Assembly (NCBI GenBank): GCA_963781675.1
Contig: CAWAGF010000002.1
Span: 248,001-312,000, forward strand
Length of the DNA stretch: 64,000 nt
From: SCTD01 sp963781675
GTDB lineage: Bacteria; Actinomycetota; Actinomycetes; Mycobacteriales; SCTD01
Direction: 5' to 3'
The translations under genes were made by a program, and so were the position numbers. The notes under the pieces are model-generated. The model worked only from the letters and a program-made list of their open reading frames with translations, was not told the origin of the DNA and did no database searches. Shown here one piece after another: positions 8,817 to 17,332 of this stretch. Within the stretch, counting starts at the first letter, position 1; each line of letters starts with the position of its first letter.

Positions 8817-10595
8817 TCAGGCGGAGCGGCGGCGGGTCACCACCGCGACGGCGAGCAGCAGCAGCCCGGCCAGCGCCAGGACGGGCGCGCCGCCCGTGGC
8901 CGGCAGGCGACCACCGGAGACGGTCGGGGCGGAGACGTCCGGCTGCGCGACCGGACCGCCCGCCACGGGCACGGCGACGGGCGCCGCACCGGACAGCCGG
9001 GCGCAGGTGGCGGACGGTCCCTCAGGAGCCTTGTCGAAGGCCGCGTAGAGCCCGAGCCCGCAGGACTGCCGGGTGATGGCGCCGATGTCCTCCTGGCTGT
9101 AGAGCTCGGCGAACTCCGCCTCGGTCAGGTCGGCGTCGCGGTCCATGTCGCGGTCCGCGAACTCCACGTTGGTGTTACGGGTGTGGCCCTCGGTCACGCA
9201 CCGCCCGACGCAGCCGTCGGCCCAGCCCACGACGACCCGGCCGACCGAGTCGACCGCCACGTCGATGAAGTCGAGCAGGTTGCGCTTGTTGTTCTGGCAC
9301 TCCGCGCCGTCGGTCGCGATGCCGCTGCCCCACCAGATGCAGCCGCGCTGCACCGGGTCGTTCGGCGTGACGTCGGTCGTCGTCCAGCTCGACCCGCCGT
9401 CGTAGGTCATCGCGACGTAGAGGTGCCAGCCCGCCTTCGGGTCGTTCCCGTCCGGGTCGAAGTCGAGGTCCTGGTTCTCCGGCTGGTCCTCGGTGTTCAG
9501 CGGGGCCTCGGTGGGCGTGCCGAAGAAGGCCACGACCGCGCGTCCGGCGCTGCCCGCCTGGACCGTCGCCATGGTGGCGTTCTCGAGGCCGTACGGGGCA
9601 CCCAGGTCGACGCTCCTGGTGAAGGTCTCGCCGCGGTCGGTCGTCGTCGCGACCATCATGTTGCTCGTGGCGTTCTCGTAGGCGACGTAGGCGCGGTTGC
9701 CCTCGTCGACGTCCACGGCCGGGTCCGAGTCGAAGTTCGGCGAGGTCGCGTCGGGGACCTGGCGGATCGTCCAGGTCAGCCCGCCGTCGGGGCTCACGAC
9801 CACCGACGGGCGGTTCACGTCGAGCGCGTCGGCGGAGTTGCAGGCGAAGTTCGGCAGGTAGGCCGTGCCGTCGACCGGCGAGGTGTTCAGGTGGCCGTGC
9901 AGCCCCTCGCAGCCGACGACCAGCGGGTCGCTGACCAGGTCGCCCTTGAACGTGTAGACGGGCCGGCTCTGCTCGTACGCCACGCCGCCGCTCCGGCTCA
10001 GCGAGCAGGTCGACTCGACGACCACCTGCGAGCAGTACCAGCTGACGCGGTCCGGGCCGTAGAGCGGGTTCGGGTCGACGGACCTCCCGAAGTGCACGGT
10101 CTGGTGGTCGAAGTTGGAGCCGACGCCGCACGCCGCGGCCGGCGTGTAGCCGAGCGGGTTGGTGGCGGTGGGCTCGCCGTCGGAGTCGGTGAAGGCCGCG
10201 ATGCTGCACGGCGGTGCGAGCTGGGAGATCAGCGTGCGTCCGGTGACCGGGTCGGTCTCGAGGATCGGGTCCAGCGACGCCAGGCTCGTCGGCGGGCGGC
10301 TGACGTCCTTCCACGTCGCCTTGGCCGGCAGCGTGCTGTCGTCGAAGGTGATCTGGTCGGTCTCGGTGAACGCCTGGAACAGGACCTTGCCGGTCTTCCA
10401 GTTCACGCCGATCGTCGGCTCGCCGGCGTCGCGGGCGAGCTCGCCCGGCGCCGTGAAGCTGACGAACGTCGCCGAGCCGGCGGCCGGCTGGGTCACCGCG
10501 GCGGTCGCCGGCGAGGCGGCCACGACGAGGGCGAGGGCGCCCGCGGCGGCCGCGGCCGTGCGCAGGCGGCTGCGCGTGGAGGTGCGGACCAGCAT
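8817..10595 (-). CDS. Secreted sialidase-fold (Asp-box) cell-surface protein with LPATG anchor
   Basis: 592 aa. It has an N-terminal signal peptide (about 1-33, ending near PATAA) and a C-terminal sorting signal: LPATG at 564-568, then a hydrophobic helix and RRR. The body has Asp-box-like repeats (SPDGGLTWT, TTDRGETFT, TYDGGSSWT), consistent with a beta-propeller of the sialidase/BNR superfamily. Residues 483-494 (DMDRDADLTEAE) fit a 12-residue EF-hand calcium loop. It is a paralogue of the protein at 29130-30716, sharing GEPT(I/L)GVN.KTG..LFQA and NLLDF.D.. D..GRVVVG.ADGC. The catalytic triad of true sialidases is not evident, so the activity is unknown. No sortase gene is in the window. 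Confidence 0.8.
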   Translation of the reverse strand: MLVRTSTRSRLRTAAAAAGALALVVAASPATAAVTQPAAGSATFVSFTAPGELARDAGEPTIGVNWKTGKVLFQAFTETDQITFDDSTLPAKATWKDVSRPPTSLASLDPILETDPVTGRTLISQLAPPCSIAAFTDSDGEPTATNPLGYTPAAACGVGSNFDHQTVHFGRSVDPNPLYGPDRVSWYCSQVVVESTCSLSRSGGVAYEQSRPVYTFKGDLVSDPLVVGCEGLHGHLNTSPVDGTAYLPNFACNSADALDVNRPSVVVSPDGGLTWTIRQVPDATSPNFDSDPAVDVDEGNRAYVAYENATSNMMVATTTDRGETFTRSVDLGAPYGLENATMATVQAGSAGRAVVAFFGTPTEAPLNTEDQPENQDLDFDPDGNDPKAGWHLYVAMTYDGGSSWTTTDVTPNDPVQRGCIWWGSGIATDGAECQNNKRNLLDFIDVAVDSVGRVVVGWADGCVGRCVTEGHTRNTNVEFADRDMDRDADLTEAEFAELYSQEDIGAITRQSCGLGLYAAFDKAPEGPSATCARLSGAAPVAVPVAGGPVAQPDVSAPTVSGGRLPATGGAPVLALAGLLLLAVAVVTRRRSA

Positions 10596-10674
10596 GGGAG
10601 GTGCCTCTCGATCGTCGTGCCGCGGCGACGGGGGTCCCGCACCGCAGCCTTCGTCGTACGTCCGGTCTGTCCTG

Positions 10675-11109
10675 CTACCCCGCCGGTGACGACTGGGTCA
10701 CAGGCGTGCTCAGCGTGAAGCCTGTCAGGCCGCGCGGGCAGGTCAGCAGGGCGACCGTCACCCCGACGTCCCCGGCGGCGGCGAACAGCTGCAGCCGGCC
10801 GGTCCGGCCCTCGTCCTCGTCACGGCTGACGACCGCCCCGGGCAGGCCGCGGAAGTGGTCGAGCACCTCGTCCACGGTGGCCTCCACCCGGCCGGTGAGC
10901 AGGCGCTGGCCGGCCTGCTCGTCCAGGCCGACGACGACCGAGCCGGGCGGCAGGGCCACCGGGGGCGACGGCACCGCCGCCAGCGGCGAGGGCGGGGAGC
11001 AGGTCACCCCCGGAGCCTGCGTGCTCTCGCCCTCCACCGCCACCGGCGGCGGCTCGTCGGCCGGTGCGCAGCCGGTCAGCAGCAGCGCGACGAGGAGCAG
11101 GTGGCGCAC
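10675..11109 (-). CDS. Small secreted lipoprotein
   Basis: 144 aa. The N-terminus MRHLLLVALLLTGC is a short signal peptide with lipobox LLTGC (10-14, lipidated Cys14), followed by a Pro-rich linker and a roughly 90-residue domain (VVVGLDEQAGQRLLTGRVEATVDEVLDHFRGLPG) with two further cysteines. The GTG start directly abuts the stop of the glycosylase gene, so the two are translationally linked. No family was recognised. It is probably exported and membrane-anchored. Confidence 0.75.
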   Translation of the reverse strand: MRHLLLVALLLTGCAPADEPPPVAVEGESTQAPGVTCSPPSPLAAVPSPPVALPPGSVVVGLDEQAGQRLLTGRVEATVDEVLDHFRGLPGAVVSRDEDEGRTGRLQLFAAAGDVGVTVALLTCPRGLTGFTLSTPVTQSSPAG

Positions 11110-12054
11110 TCAGTGCCCCCGGTGGTCCTGCACGGTCATCCGGGGCCCGAAGCGCGGCTTGGCGAAGCCGCTGCACTCCAGCAGCCGCACGACCCGGTAG
11201 CGGTGCGGCCGCCACGGCTCGAGCAGCGCGACCATGCCGTCGTCGTCGACCGGCCGGCCGGCCAGCGCCCAGCCGACGTAGGCGGACAGGTGGTAGTCGC
11301 CGACGCTGAGCGCGTCGGTGTCGCCGAGCGCCCGCTGGGCGACCTCCGCGACGGTCCACGCGCCGATGCCAGGCACGGCGGAGAGCCGGCGCGCGGCGTC
11401 GTCGCGCTCCATGCCGACGGCCTGCTCGAGCCGGGCGGCGTGCTGCATGGCCAGGCAGATCGTCCGGGACCGCTTCGGGTCCACCGCCGCGCGGTGCCAC
11501 TCCCACGACGGGATCCGGCGCCAGGTCTCCGCCGACGGCGGGACGCGCATGCCGTCCGGCGCGGGTCCGGGGGCGGGCGTGCCGAAGGCCAGCACCAGCC
11601 GGCGGAAGGCTGCCCGGGCCTCCTTGCCGGTGACCTTCTGCTCCAGCACGGCGGGGACGAGGGCCTCGACGACCCGGCCGCTGCGGGGCACGCGGAGCCC
11701 CGGGTGCCGGGCGTGCGTCTCGGCCAGCAGCGGGTGCCGCGGCACGAAGCCGGCTGCGTCGTCGCGGGCGCCGAGCAGGTCCGGCACGCCGGCGACCGCC
11801 TCGTCCGCGCCCGGGCCCCAGGCCACGCACTCGACCTCGTGCAGGCCGCGCTGCGACAGCCGGTAGGTCACCGGTCCGGTCGGCATGAGGGAGGTGCGCC
11901 AGACGGCGCCGTCCTCGGTGACCCGGTGCGTCGGGTCCGCGCTCCCCCGGCGCAGCGGCGACAGGGTGCGCCGGACGTCGACGGGGAGCTGCGGCCGCCA
12001 GGTGGTCGCCGCGGCCGGGCGCAGGTCCGCCGGAGCGGGGGCAGCGGGGGTCAC
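11110..12054 (-). CDS. AlkA-like helix-hairpin-helix DNA glycosylase
   Basis: 314 aa. The C-terminal half has the HhH-GPD signature: LSAVPGIGAWTVAEVAQRALG followed about ten residues on by SVGDYHLS, whose Asp is the expected catalytic residue of 3-methyladenine DNA glycosylase II-type enzymes. An N-terminal AlkA-like beta domain and the PAVLEQKVTG helix (family L-x-x-Q-x-x-S/T) are also present. It excises alkylated bases, initiating base-excision repair. There is no iron-sulfur cysteine cluster, which separates it from Nth/MutY. It is divergent from the CoA-transferase operon, with CAGACT seven bases before its GTG. Confidence 0.88.
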   Translation of the reverse strand: MTPAAPAPADLRPAAATTWRPQLPVDVRRTLSPLRRGSADPTHRVTEDGAVWRTSLMPTGPVTYRLSQRGLHEVECVAWGPGADEAVAGVPDLLGARDDAAGFVPRHPLLAETHARHPGLRVPRSGRVVEALVPAVLEQKVTGKEARAAFRRLVLAFGTPAPGPAPDGMRVPPSAETWRRIPSWEWHRAAVDPKRSRTICLAMQHAARLEQAVGMERDDAARRLSAVPGIGAWTVAEVAQRALGDTDALSVGDYHLSAYVGWALAGRPVDDDGMVALLEPWRPHRYRVVRLLECSGFAKPRFGPRMTVQDHRGH

Positions 12055-12110
12055 GCGCCACAGTCTGCCGCTAGGGTCCGTCCTCCGGAGCCTGGAGCAG
12101 GAGGTCGCGC

Positions 12111-12878
12111 GTGGACAAGGTCGTCGGCAGCGCCGCCGAGGCCGTCGCGGACGTGGCGAGCGGGTCGTCGCTCGCGGTCGGCGGGTTCGGCCTGTGCGGC
12201 ATCCCCAGCGCCCTCATCGAGGCCCTGCTCGCCGCGGGCGTCGACGAGCTGGAGACGGTGAGCAACAACTGCGGCGTGGACCAGTGGGGCCTCGGGATGC
12301 TGCTGGCCGCCAAGCGGATCCGCCGCACCACCGGCTCGTACGTCGGGGAGAACAAGGAGTTCGAGCGGCAGTTCCTCGGCGGCGAGCTCGAGGTCGAGCT
12401 CGTCCCGCAGGGCACCCTCGCGGAGCGGCTGCGCGCGGGTGGCGCCGGCATCCCGGCCTTCTTCACCCCCGCAGGGGTCGGCACGCAGGTGGCCGAGGGC
12501 GGCCTGCCGCTGCGCTACGACGGCTCCGGCGGCATCGCGCTGGCCAGCGAGCCCAAGGAGGTGCGCGAGTTCGACGGCGTGCCGTACGTCCTCGAGCGCG
12601 CGATCCGCACGGACTTCGCGCTCGTGCACGCGCGCTACGGCGACCGGCACGGCAACCTCGTCTACGAGAAGTCGGCGCAGAACTTCAACCCGCTGTGCGC
12701 GGCCGCCGGTCGCGTCACGATCGCCGAGGTGGAGGAGCTGCTCGACCCGGGCGAGATCGACCCGATGGACGTGCACACGCCGGGGATCTTCGTGCAGCGC
12801 GTCGTGCACGTCGCCGAGGTGGAGAAGCGCATCGAGAAGCGGACCGTGCAGGCCGCCCCGCTCGAGGAGGTGGCCTGA
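12111..12878 (+). CDS. scoA: 3-oxoacid CoA-transferase subunit A
   Basis: 255 aa from GTG 12111, preceded by GCAGGAGG. Family I CoA-transferase alpha subunit: GGFGLCGIPSALIEAL near the N-terminus, SNNCGVDQWGLG, and FFTPAGVGTQVAEGG. It pairs with subunit B, which starts one base after this stop, to move CoA from succinyl-CoA to acetoacetate or a related 3-oxoacid. Both subunits match the SCOT-type ScoA/ScoB arrangement. Substrate preference (acetoacetate versus beta-ketoadipate) cannot be decided from sequence alone, and no aromatic-degradation genes are adjacent. Confidence 0.93.
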   Translation: MDKVVGSAAEAVADVASGSSLAVGGFGLCGIPSALIEALLAAGVDELETVSNNCGVDQWGLGMLLAAKRIRRTTGSYVGENKEFERQFLGGELEVELVPQGTLAERLRAGGAGIPAFFTPAGVGTQVAEGGLPLRYDGSGGIALASEPKEVREFDGVPYVLERAIRTDFALVHARYGDRHGNLVYEKSAQNFNPLCAAAGRVTIAEVEELLDPGEIDPMDVHTPGIFVQRVVHVAEVEKRIEKRTVQAAPLEEVA

Positions 12879-12879
12879 G

Positions 12880-13515
12880 ATGGCGCTGACTCGCGACCAG
12901 CTCGCCGCGCGCGTGGCCCGCGAGCTCGAGGACGGCCAGTACGTCAACCTCGGAATCGGCCTCCCGACGCTCGTGCCGAACCACGTGCCGCAGGGCGTCC
13001 ACGTCGTGCTGCAGTCCGAGAACGGCGTGCTGGGCGTCGGCCCCTACCCGGCCGAGGACGGCGTCGACCCGGACCTCATCAACGCCGGCAAGGAGACCGT
13101 GACGGTCCTGCCGGGGGCGTCCTACTTCGACAGCGCCGCGTCGTTCTCGATGATCCGCGGCGGGCACGTCGACGTCGCGATCCTCGGCGCGATGCAGGTG
13201 GCCCGCAACGGCGACCTGGCCAACTGGATGATCCCCGGGAAGATGGTCAAGGGGATGGGCGGCGCGATGGACCTCGTCCACGGCGCGAAGCGGGTGCTCG
13301 TGATGATGGAGCACGTGTCGCGCGACGGCACGCACAAGGTCGTCGAGCAGTGCACCCTGCCGCTGACCGGCAAGGCCTGCATCCAGCGCATCATCACCGA
13401 CCTCGCCGTCATCGACGTCGAGCCCGAGGGCCTGGTCCTGCGGGAGACCGCGCCCGGCGTCAGCGTCGACGACGTCCGCGCCGCGACCGGTCCGGAGCTG
13501 ACGGTCGCGCTCTAG
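12880..13515 (+). CDS. scoB: 3-oxoacid CoA-transferase subunit B
   Basis: 211 aa from ATG 12880; the frame is open much further upstream, but the family starts here (MALTRDQLAARVARELEDG) immediately after subunit A. The active-site glutamate is in QSENGVLGVGP, and GIGLPTLVPNH, NAGKETVTVLPGASYFDS and MGGAMDLVHGAKRV are all family signatures. It forms the heteromer with subunit A. Its stop is followed without a gap by the GTG of the sigma factor, so the sigma gene may be co-transcribed. Confidence 0.94.
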   Translation: MALTRDQLAARVARELEDGQYVNLGIGLPTLVPNHVPQGVHVVLQSENGVLGVGPYPAEDGVDPDLINAGKETVTVLPGASYFDSAASFSMIRGGHVDVAILGAMQVARNGDLANWMIPGKMVKGMGGAMDLVHGAKRVLVMMEHVSRDGTHKVVEQCTLPLTGKACIQRIITDLAVIDVEPEGLVLRETAPGVSVDDVRAATGPELTVAL

Positions 13516-14394
13516 GTGCCCCCGCCCACCCTGGACGCCTTCGAGCAGCAGCGGAAGGTGCTGCTGGGCCTGGCCTACCGGCTGCTCGGCACCTACGCCG
13601 ATGCCGAGGACGTCGTGCAGGAGGCATGGGTCCGCTGGTCGGCTGCGGCGCCGCCGGACAACCCGGCCGCCTGGCTGCGCACCGTCGTCACGCGGCTGTG
13701 CCTCGACGAGCTGCGGTCGGCGCGGGTGCGGCGCGAGGCGTACGTCGGGCCGTGGCTGCCGGAGCCGGTGCACACCGCGGACGGCGCGCTCGGGCCGCTG
13801 GACACCGCTGAGCTGCGGGACTCGCTCTCGCTCGGCTTCCTGCTGCTGCTCGAGCGGCTGTCGCCGTCCGAGCGCGCGGTCTTCGTGCTGCGGGAGGCCT
13901 TCGCGCTGCCGTACGACGAGGTCGCGGCAGCGGTCGGCAAGGAGCCGCCGGCCTGCCGGCAGCTGCACGTCCGGGCCCGCTCCAAGCTCGGCCAGGACGC
14001 CCCTGCGCCGCCGCGCGCCGGCCGGCGTGCACTGCTCGAACAGCTGCTGCTCGCCGTCGCCTCCGCGGACGTGCCGGGCCTGACCGCGCTGCTCGCCGAG
14101 GACGCCGTCCTCGTCTCCGACGGCGGCGGAGTGGTCAGCGCCGCCCGGCGGCCGGTCACGGGGGCGGACCGGGTCGCCCGCTTCCTCATCGGCGTCGGCA
14201 CCCGGGTCCCGCCCGGCGCCACGATGGACGAGGAGGAGGTGAACGGCACCACCTGCCTGGTCGTGCGCGAGCGCGAGCGGGTGACGCAGGTCGTCGCCTT
14301 CGACGCCGGTGACACGCAGGTGCGGGCGCTGCAGATCGTGGCCAACCCCGAGAAGCTGTCACACCTCGCGGGGCTGCCTCGTCGTACGGGCTGA
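13516..14394 (+). CDS. ECF41-type RNA polymerase sigma factor with SnoaL-like C-terminal domain
   Basis: 292 aa. Sigma region 2 (LLGLAYRLLGTYADAEDVVQEAWVRW) and region 4 (LSPSERAVFVLREAFALPYDEVAAAVG) are followed by a SnoaL-like extension. The ECF41-specific DGGG (from Asp202) and NPEKL (277-281, family NPDKL) are both present, as is the linker YVGPWLPEP. In ECF41 factors the extension replaces a separate anti-sigma factor. The adjacent downstream carboxymuconolactone-decarboxylase gene is the classic genomic partner and probable target. SigJ of mycobacteria belongs to the same group. Confidence 0.93.
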   Translation: MPPPTLDAFEQQRKVLLGLAYRLLGTYADAEDVVQEAWVRWSAAAPPDNPAAWLRTVVTRLCLDELRSARVRREAYVGPWLPEPVHTADGALGPLDTAELRDSLSLGFLLLLERLSPSERAVFVLREAFALPYDEVAAAVGKEPPACRQLHVRARSKLGQDAPAPPRAGRRALLEQLLLAVASADVPGLTALLAEDAVLVSDGGGVVSAARRPVTGADRVARFLIGVGTRVPPGATMDEEEVNGTTCLVVRERERVTQVVAFDAGDTQVRALQIVANPEKLSHLAGLPRRTG

Positions 14395-14416
14395 GACCCC
14401 GACGAGAGGAACCCCG

Positions 14417-14968
14417 GTGCCGCGCATCGCCCCTGTGACCCGCCCCGGCCCGCTGGGCCGCATCGCCTACGCCGTCTCCCGCCGCCGCTACGGGCAGGTG
14501 CCCGAGCCGCTGACCGTCTGGGCGCACCACCGCGGCGTGATGGTGGCGACCCTCCGGCACGAGTCGTCCGTCGCGCGCTGGAAGGCGCTGGACCCGACCT
14601 GCAAGAGCCTGGCCGTGCTGCGTGCCGCGCAGGTGATCGGCTGCCCGTGGTGCATCGACTTCGGCTCGTTCCTGTCCGAGGACGAGGGCGTCACCTCCGC
14701 GCAGCTGCGCGACCTGCACCGCTGGCGCGAGAGCGACGCCTACACCCGCGAGCAGCGCCTGTGCCTGGAGTACGCCGAGGGCGCCAGCGCCACCCCCCTC
14801 GCCGTGACCGACGACCTGGTGGCCCAGCTGCGCGACGCGCTGGGCGAGAAGGCCGTCGTGGAGCTGGCGATGATGGTCGCGCTGGAGAACGAGCGCTCGC
14901 GCTTCAACGGCGGCCTGGGCTGCACGTCCCAGGGCTACGCCTCGGAGGCCTGCGCCGTCCCCGTCTGA
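14417..14968 (+). CDS. Carboxymuconolactone decarboxylase/AhpD-like family protein
   Basis: 183 aa from GTG 14417, chosen because GAGAGGA lies just upstream and because the longer frame overlaps the sigma factor. The AhpD-like core has the redox pair CPWC (Cys76, Cys79) in VIGCPWCIDFGSF and a downstream helix VVELAMMVALENERSRFN. Members act in peroxide defence or as small-molecule decarboxylases. Next to an ECF41 sigma factor it is the expected regulated partner. It overlaps the convergent membrane gene by 34 bases. Confidence 0.9.
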   Translation: MPRIAPVTRPGPLGRIAYAVSRRRYGQVPEPLTVWAHHRGVMVATLRHESSVARWKALDPTCKSLAVLRAAQVIGCPWCIDFGSFLSEDEGVTSAQLRDLHRWRESDAYTREQRLCLEYAEGASATPLAVTDDLVAQLRDALGEKAVVELAMMVALENERSRFNGGLGCTSQGYASEACAVPV

Positions 14969-15222
14969 GCGCGCCGGCGGCCCTCGCGGACGTACGCCGC
15001 CGTCAGCCCCGCGCACCACAGCGCGTTGACGACCGCAGCCGGCAGGTTGCCCTTGGCGAGCCAGCCGCCCGCGATGAGCAGCGCGCCGAGCTGGGCGACC
15101 GCGAAGACCTCCACCTCGCGGCGGCGCCACAGCCGCAGGAAGCCCGGCACGAACAGCGTGAACGGCACGGCCAGCACGTAGCCGAACAGCAGGGCGGTGT
15201 CGGCGGCGCTCACGGTCGTCAT
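14935..15222 (-). CDS. Small integral membrane protein
   Basis: 95 aa from ATG 15222. Three hydrophobic stretches are visible (LLFGYVLAVPFTLFVPGFL, VFAVAQLGALLIAGGWLA, LPAAVVNALWCAGLTAAYV), separated by basic loops (RLWRRREVE). It fills the interval between two plus-strand genes. No family was recognised. A convergent 34-base overlap with the AhpD-like gene is unusual but compatible with a real gene. Confidence 0.6.
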   Translation of the reverse strand: MTTVSAADTALLFGYVLAVPFTLFVPGFLRLWRRREVEVFAVAQLGALLIAGGWLAKGNLPAAVVNALWCAGLTAAYVREGRRRAQTGTAQASEA

Positions 15223-15276
15223 GCTGCCGGACCGCCCCGCTGCCGGTCCACGCGACGCGCACGGCAGGATCGTGCG

Positions 15277-16335
15277 GTGACCGGATTCACGGACGAGCCG
15301 CGGGACCTGCGGGCCGAGGACGCCTTCGACACCGACGCCCTGCACGCCTGGCTGTCCGCCCGCGTGGACGGGCTCGGCGACGCCCCGCCCGAGGTGCAGC
15401 AGTTCGGCGGCGGCGCGTCCAACCTGACCTACCTGCTGCGCTACCCGTCCCGCGACCTGGTCCTGCGGCGCCCGCCCGCGGGGGTCAAGGCCGCCAGCGC
15501 GCACGACATGCGGCGCGAGCACCGGGTGCAGGCCGCGCTCGCGCCGCACTACCCGTACGTCCCGCAGATGGTCGCGTTCTGCGACGACGAGTCCGTCCTC
15601 GGCGCCGACTTCTACGTGATGCAGCGGCTCGCCGGGACGATCCTGCGCGGACGGCTGCCCAAGGGGATGGAGCTGGCGCCGGGACAGGCGCGCGAGCTCG
15701 GCTTCCGCGCCGTGGACAGCCTCGTGGAGCTGCACCAGGTCGACGCCGCCGCGGCCGGGCTGGGCGACCTCGGCAAGGGCCTGGGCTACGTGGGCCGGCA
15801 GGTGTCCGGCTGGTCGGACCGCTACCGCCGGGCGCGTACCGAGAACGTCCCGGACTTCGAGGCGGTGATGGCCTGGCTCGCCGAGCGGCAGCCCGAGGAC
15901 GTGGCGAACTGCCTGGTGCACAACGACTTCCGGCTCGACAACCTCGTGCTGGACGAGGACCTCCAGGTGATCGGCGTCCTGGACTGGGAGATGGCGACCC
16001 TCGGCGACCCGCTGATGGACCTCGGCGGCGCCCTGGCCTACTGGGTGCAGGCGGACGACGACGACGTGTTCCGGCTGTCCAAGCGCCAGCCGACCGACCT
16101 GCCCGGCATGCCGACGCGCGCCGAGGTCGTCGAGCACTACCGCGCGCGCACGGGGCTGGCCGTCGACGACTGGGCCTTCTACGAGGTGTTCGGGCTGTTC
16201 CGGCTGGCCGGCATCGCGCAGCAGATCTACTACCGCTACCACCACGGCCAGACGACCAACGAGGCGTTCAAGGACTTCTGGTTCTTCGTCACCTACCTCG
16301 ACGAGCGCTGCCGGCGCCTCGCCGGTCTCGCCTGA
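15277..16335 (+). CDS. Aminoglycoside phosphotransferase-fold kinase (ACAD10/11-like)
   Basis: 352 aa from GTG 15277. The protein-kinase-like APH fold shows a nucleotide-loop region (QFGGGASNLTYLL), the catalytic Brenner motif VHNDFRLDNLVLDED (catalytic Asp217) and the metal-binding VLDWEMATLGDPLMDLGG. The FGGGxSNxTY start is the subtype that accompanies acyl-CoA dehydrogenases, as in the kinase half of ACAD10/11, which acts in 4-hydroxyacid catabolism. An acyl-CoA dehydrogenase lies 3 kb downstream. Its TGA overlaps the next ATG by one base. Confidence 0.88.
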   Translation: MTGFTDEPRDLRAEDAFDTDALHAWLSARVDGLGDAPPEVQQFGGGASNLTYLLRYPSRDLVLRRPPAGVKAASAHDMRREHRVQAALAPHYPYVPQMVAFCDDESVLGADFYVMQRLAGTILRGRLPKGMELAPGQARELGFRAVDSLVELHQVDAAAAGLGDLGKGLGYVGRQVSGWSDRYRRARTENVPDFEAVMAWLAERQPEDVANCLVHNDFRLDNLVLDEDLQVIGVLDWEMATLGDPLMDLGGALAYWVQADDDDVFRLSKRQPTDLPGMPTRAEVVEHYRARTGLAVDDWAFYEVFGLFRLAGIAQQIYYRYHHGQTTNEAFKDFWFFVTYLDERCRRLAGLA

Positions 16336-16970
16336 TGCCGGTCGTCCTGCTGGTCCGGCACGGCCAGGCGTCCTTCGGCGCCGACGACTACGACGTGCTG
16401 TCCGACCTCGGGCGCGAGCAAGCCGCCGTGGTCGGTCAGGAGCTCGCCCGCCGCGCGCTGCGCTCCCCCGCCGTCGCGTGCGGGTCGCTGCGCCGCCAGC
16501 GCGACACGGCGGAGATCGCCCTGCCCGCAGCCGATCTCCGGAGCGACCCGCGCTGGGACGAGTACGACCACCTGGGGCTGCTGCAGCGGTACGTGCCGGT
16601 GGACTCGGCGCACGACGGCACCTCGAAGGGCGTCCAGGGGCTGCTCGACCAGGCGCTCGCCGCGTGGGTCGACGACCCGCACGGGGGCTGGGACGCCTTC
16701 TCCGACGGCGCCGCCGCCGCGCTCGCCGAGCTGGGCGCCGGCCTCGAGCGCGGACAGGACGCCGTCGTGTTCACCTCCGGCGGCATCGTCGCCGCCGTCT
16801 GCGCCGGCCTGCTCGGGCTCGGGGCGTCCGGTGTCGTGGCGCTCAACCGGGTCACCGCGAACGGCGCGATCACCAAGGTGGTGCTGGGCGGCTCCGGCGC
16901 CAGCCTGGTGGCGTTCAACGACCACGCGCACTTCGAGGGCGACGCGCGCAGGCTGCTGACCTACCGCTGA
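16335..16970 (+). CDS. Histidine phosphatase (phosphoglycerate-mutase-like)
   Basis: 211 aa. The catalytic RHG motif is in VLLVRHGQASFG near residue 8, with supporting residues in GSLRRQRDTAEIAL and FTSGGIVAAVC, where Ser replaces the more usual second His of this fold. It is translationally coupled to the kinase-fold gene (TGATG). The physiological substrate is unknown; phosphoesters related to the neighbouring kinase reaction are a reasonable guess only. Confidence 0.87.
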   Translation: MPVVLLVRHGQASFGADDYDVLSDLGREQAAVVGQELARRALRSPAVACGSLRRQRDTAEIALPAADLRSDPRWDEYDHLGLLQRYVPVDSAHDGTSKGVQGLLDQALAAWVDDPHGGWDAFSDGAAAALAELGAGLERGQDAVVFTSGGIVAAVCAGLLGLGASGVVALNRVTANGAITKVVLGGSGASLVAFNDHAHFEGDARRLLTYR

Positions 16971-17000
16971 GCGCGGCGCCTCGCGCGACGGGCGCGGCCC

Positions 17001-17258
17001 CTAGTGGTTGCGCAGGGCGTCGACCAGCTGCTCCTTGCTCATCGACGACCGGCCGTCGATCCCGATCTCGCGGGCCCGGCCGAGGAGGTCCTTCTTGGTC
17101 CAGTCGTCGTAGCTGCCCGCCTCGCCGCCCTTGCGACCCGTCTCGGAGCGCGACGTCCCCGCCGACGCGTTGGAGATGCGCGCGGCCTTCTCCTTGCTCG
17201 CTCCGTCGCGCCGGAGCGCCTCGTACTGCTTCTCGTCCTTGATGCTGCTCGCCGGCAT
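17001..17258 (-). CDS. DUF7218/Rho-N-like small protein
   Basis: 85 aa from ATG 17258 with GAGGGTGAGG upstream. The N-terminus SSIKDEKQYEALRRDGASKEKAARISNA and the C-terminus YDDWTKKDLLGRAREIGIDGRSSMSKEQLVDALRNH are typical of a widespread actinobacterial family that ends in a SAP/Rho-N-like nucleic-acid-binding helix pair. The central GRKGG segment is basic and flexible. It is probably a small nucleoid-associated or stress-related protein; the function is not established. Confidence 0.8.
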   Translation of the reverse strand: MPASSIKDEKQYEALRRDGASKEKAARISNASAGTSRSETGRKGGEAGSYDDWTKKDLLGRAREIGIDGRSSMSKEQLVDALRNH

Positions 17259-17332
17259 GTCCTCACCCTCCGCAGGTCTGCTGGTGCCTGCCGGGTACCC
17301 CGGCCCCCGCGAGTGACACGGCTGCCGGCGGT

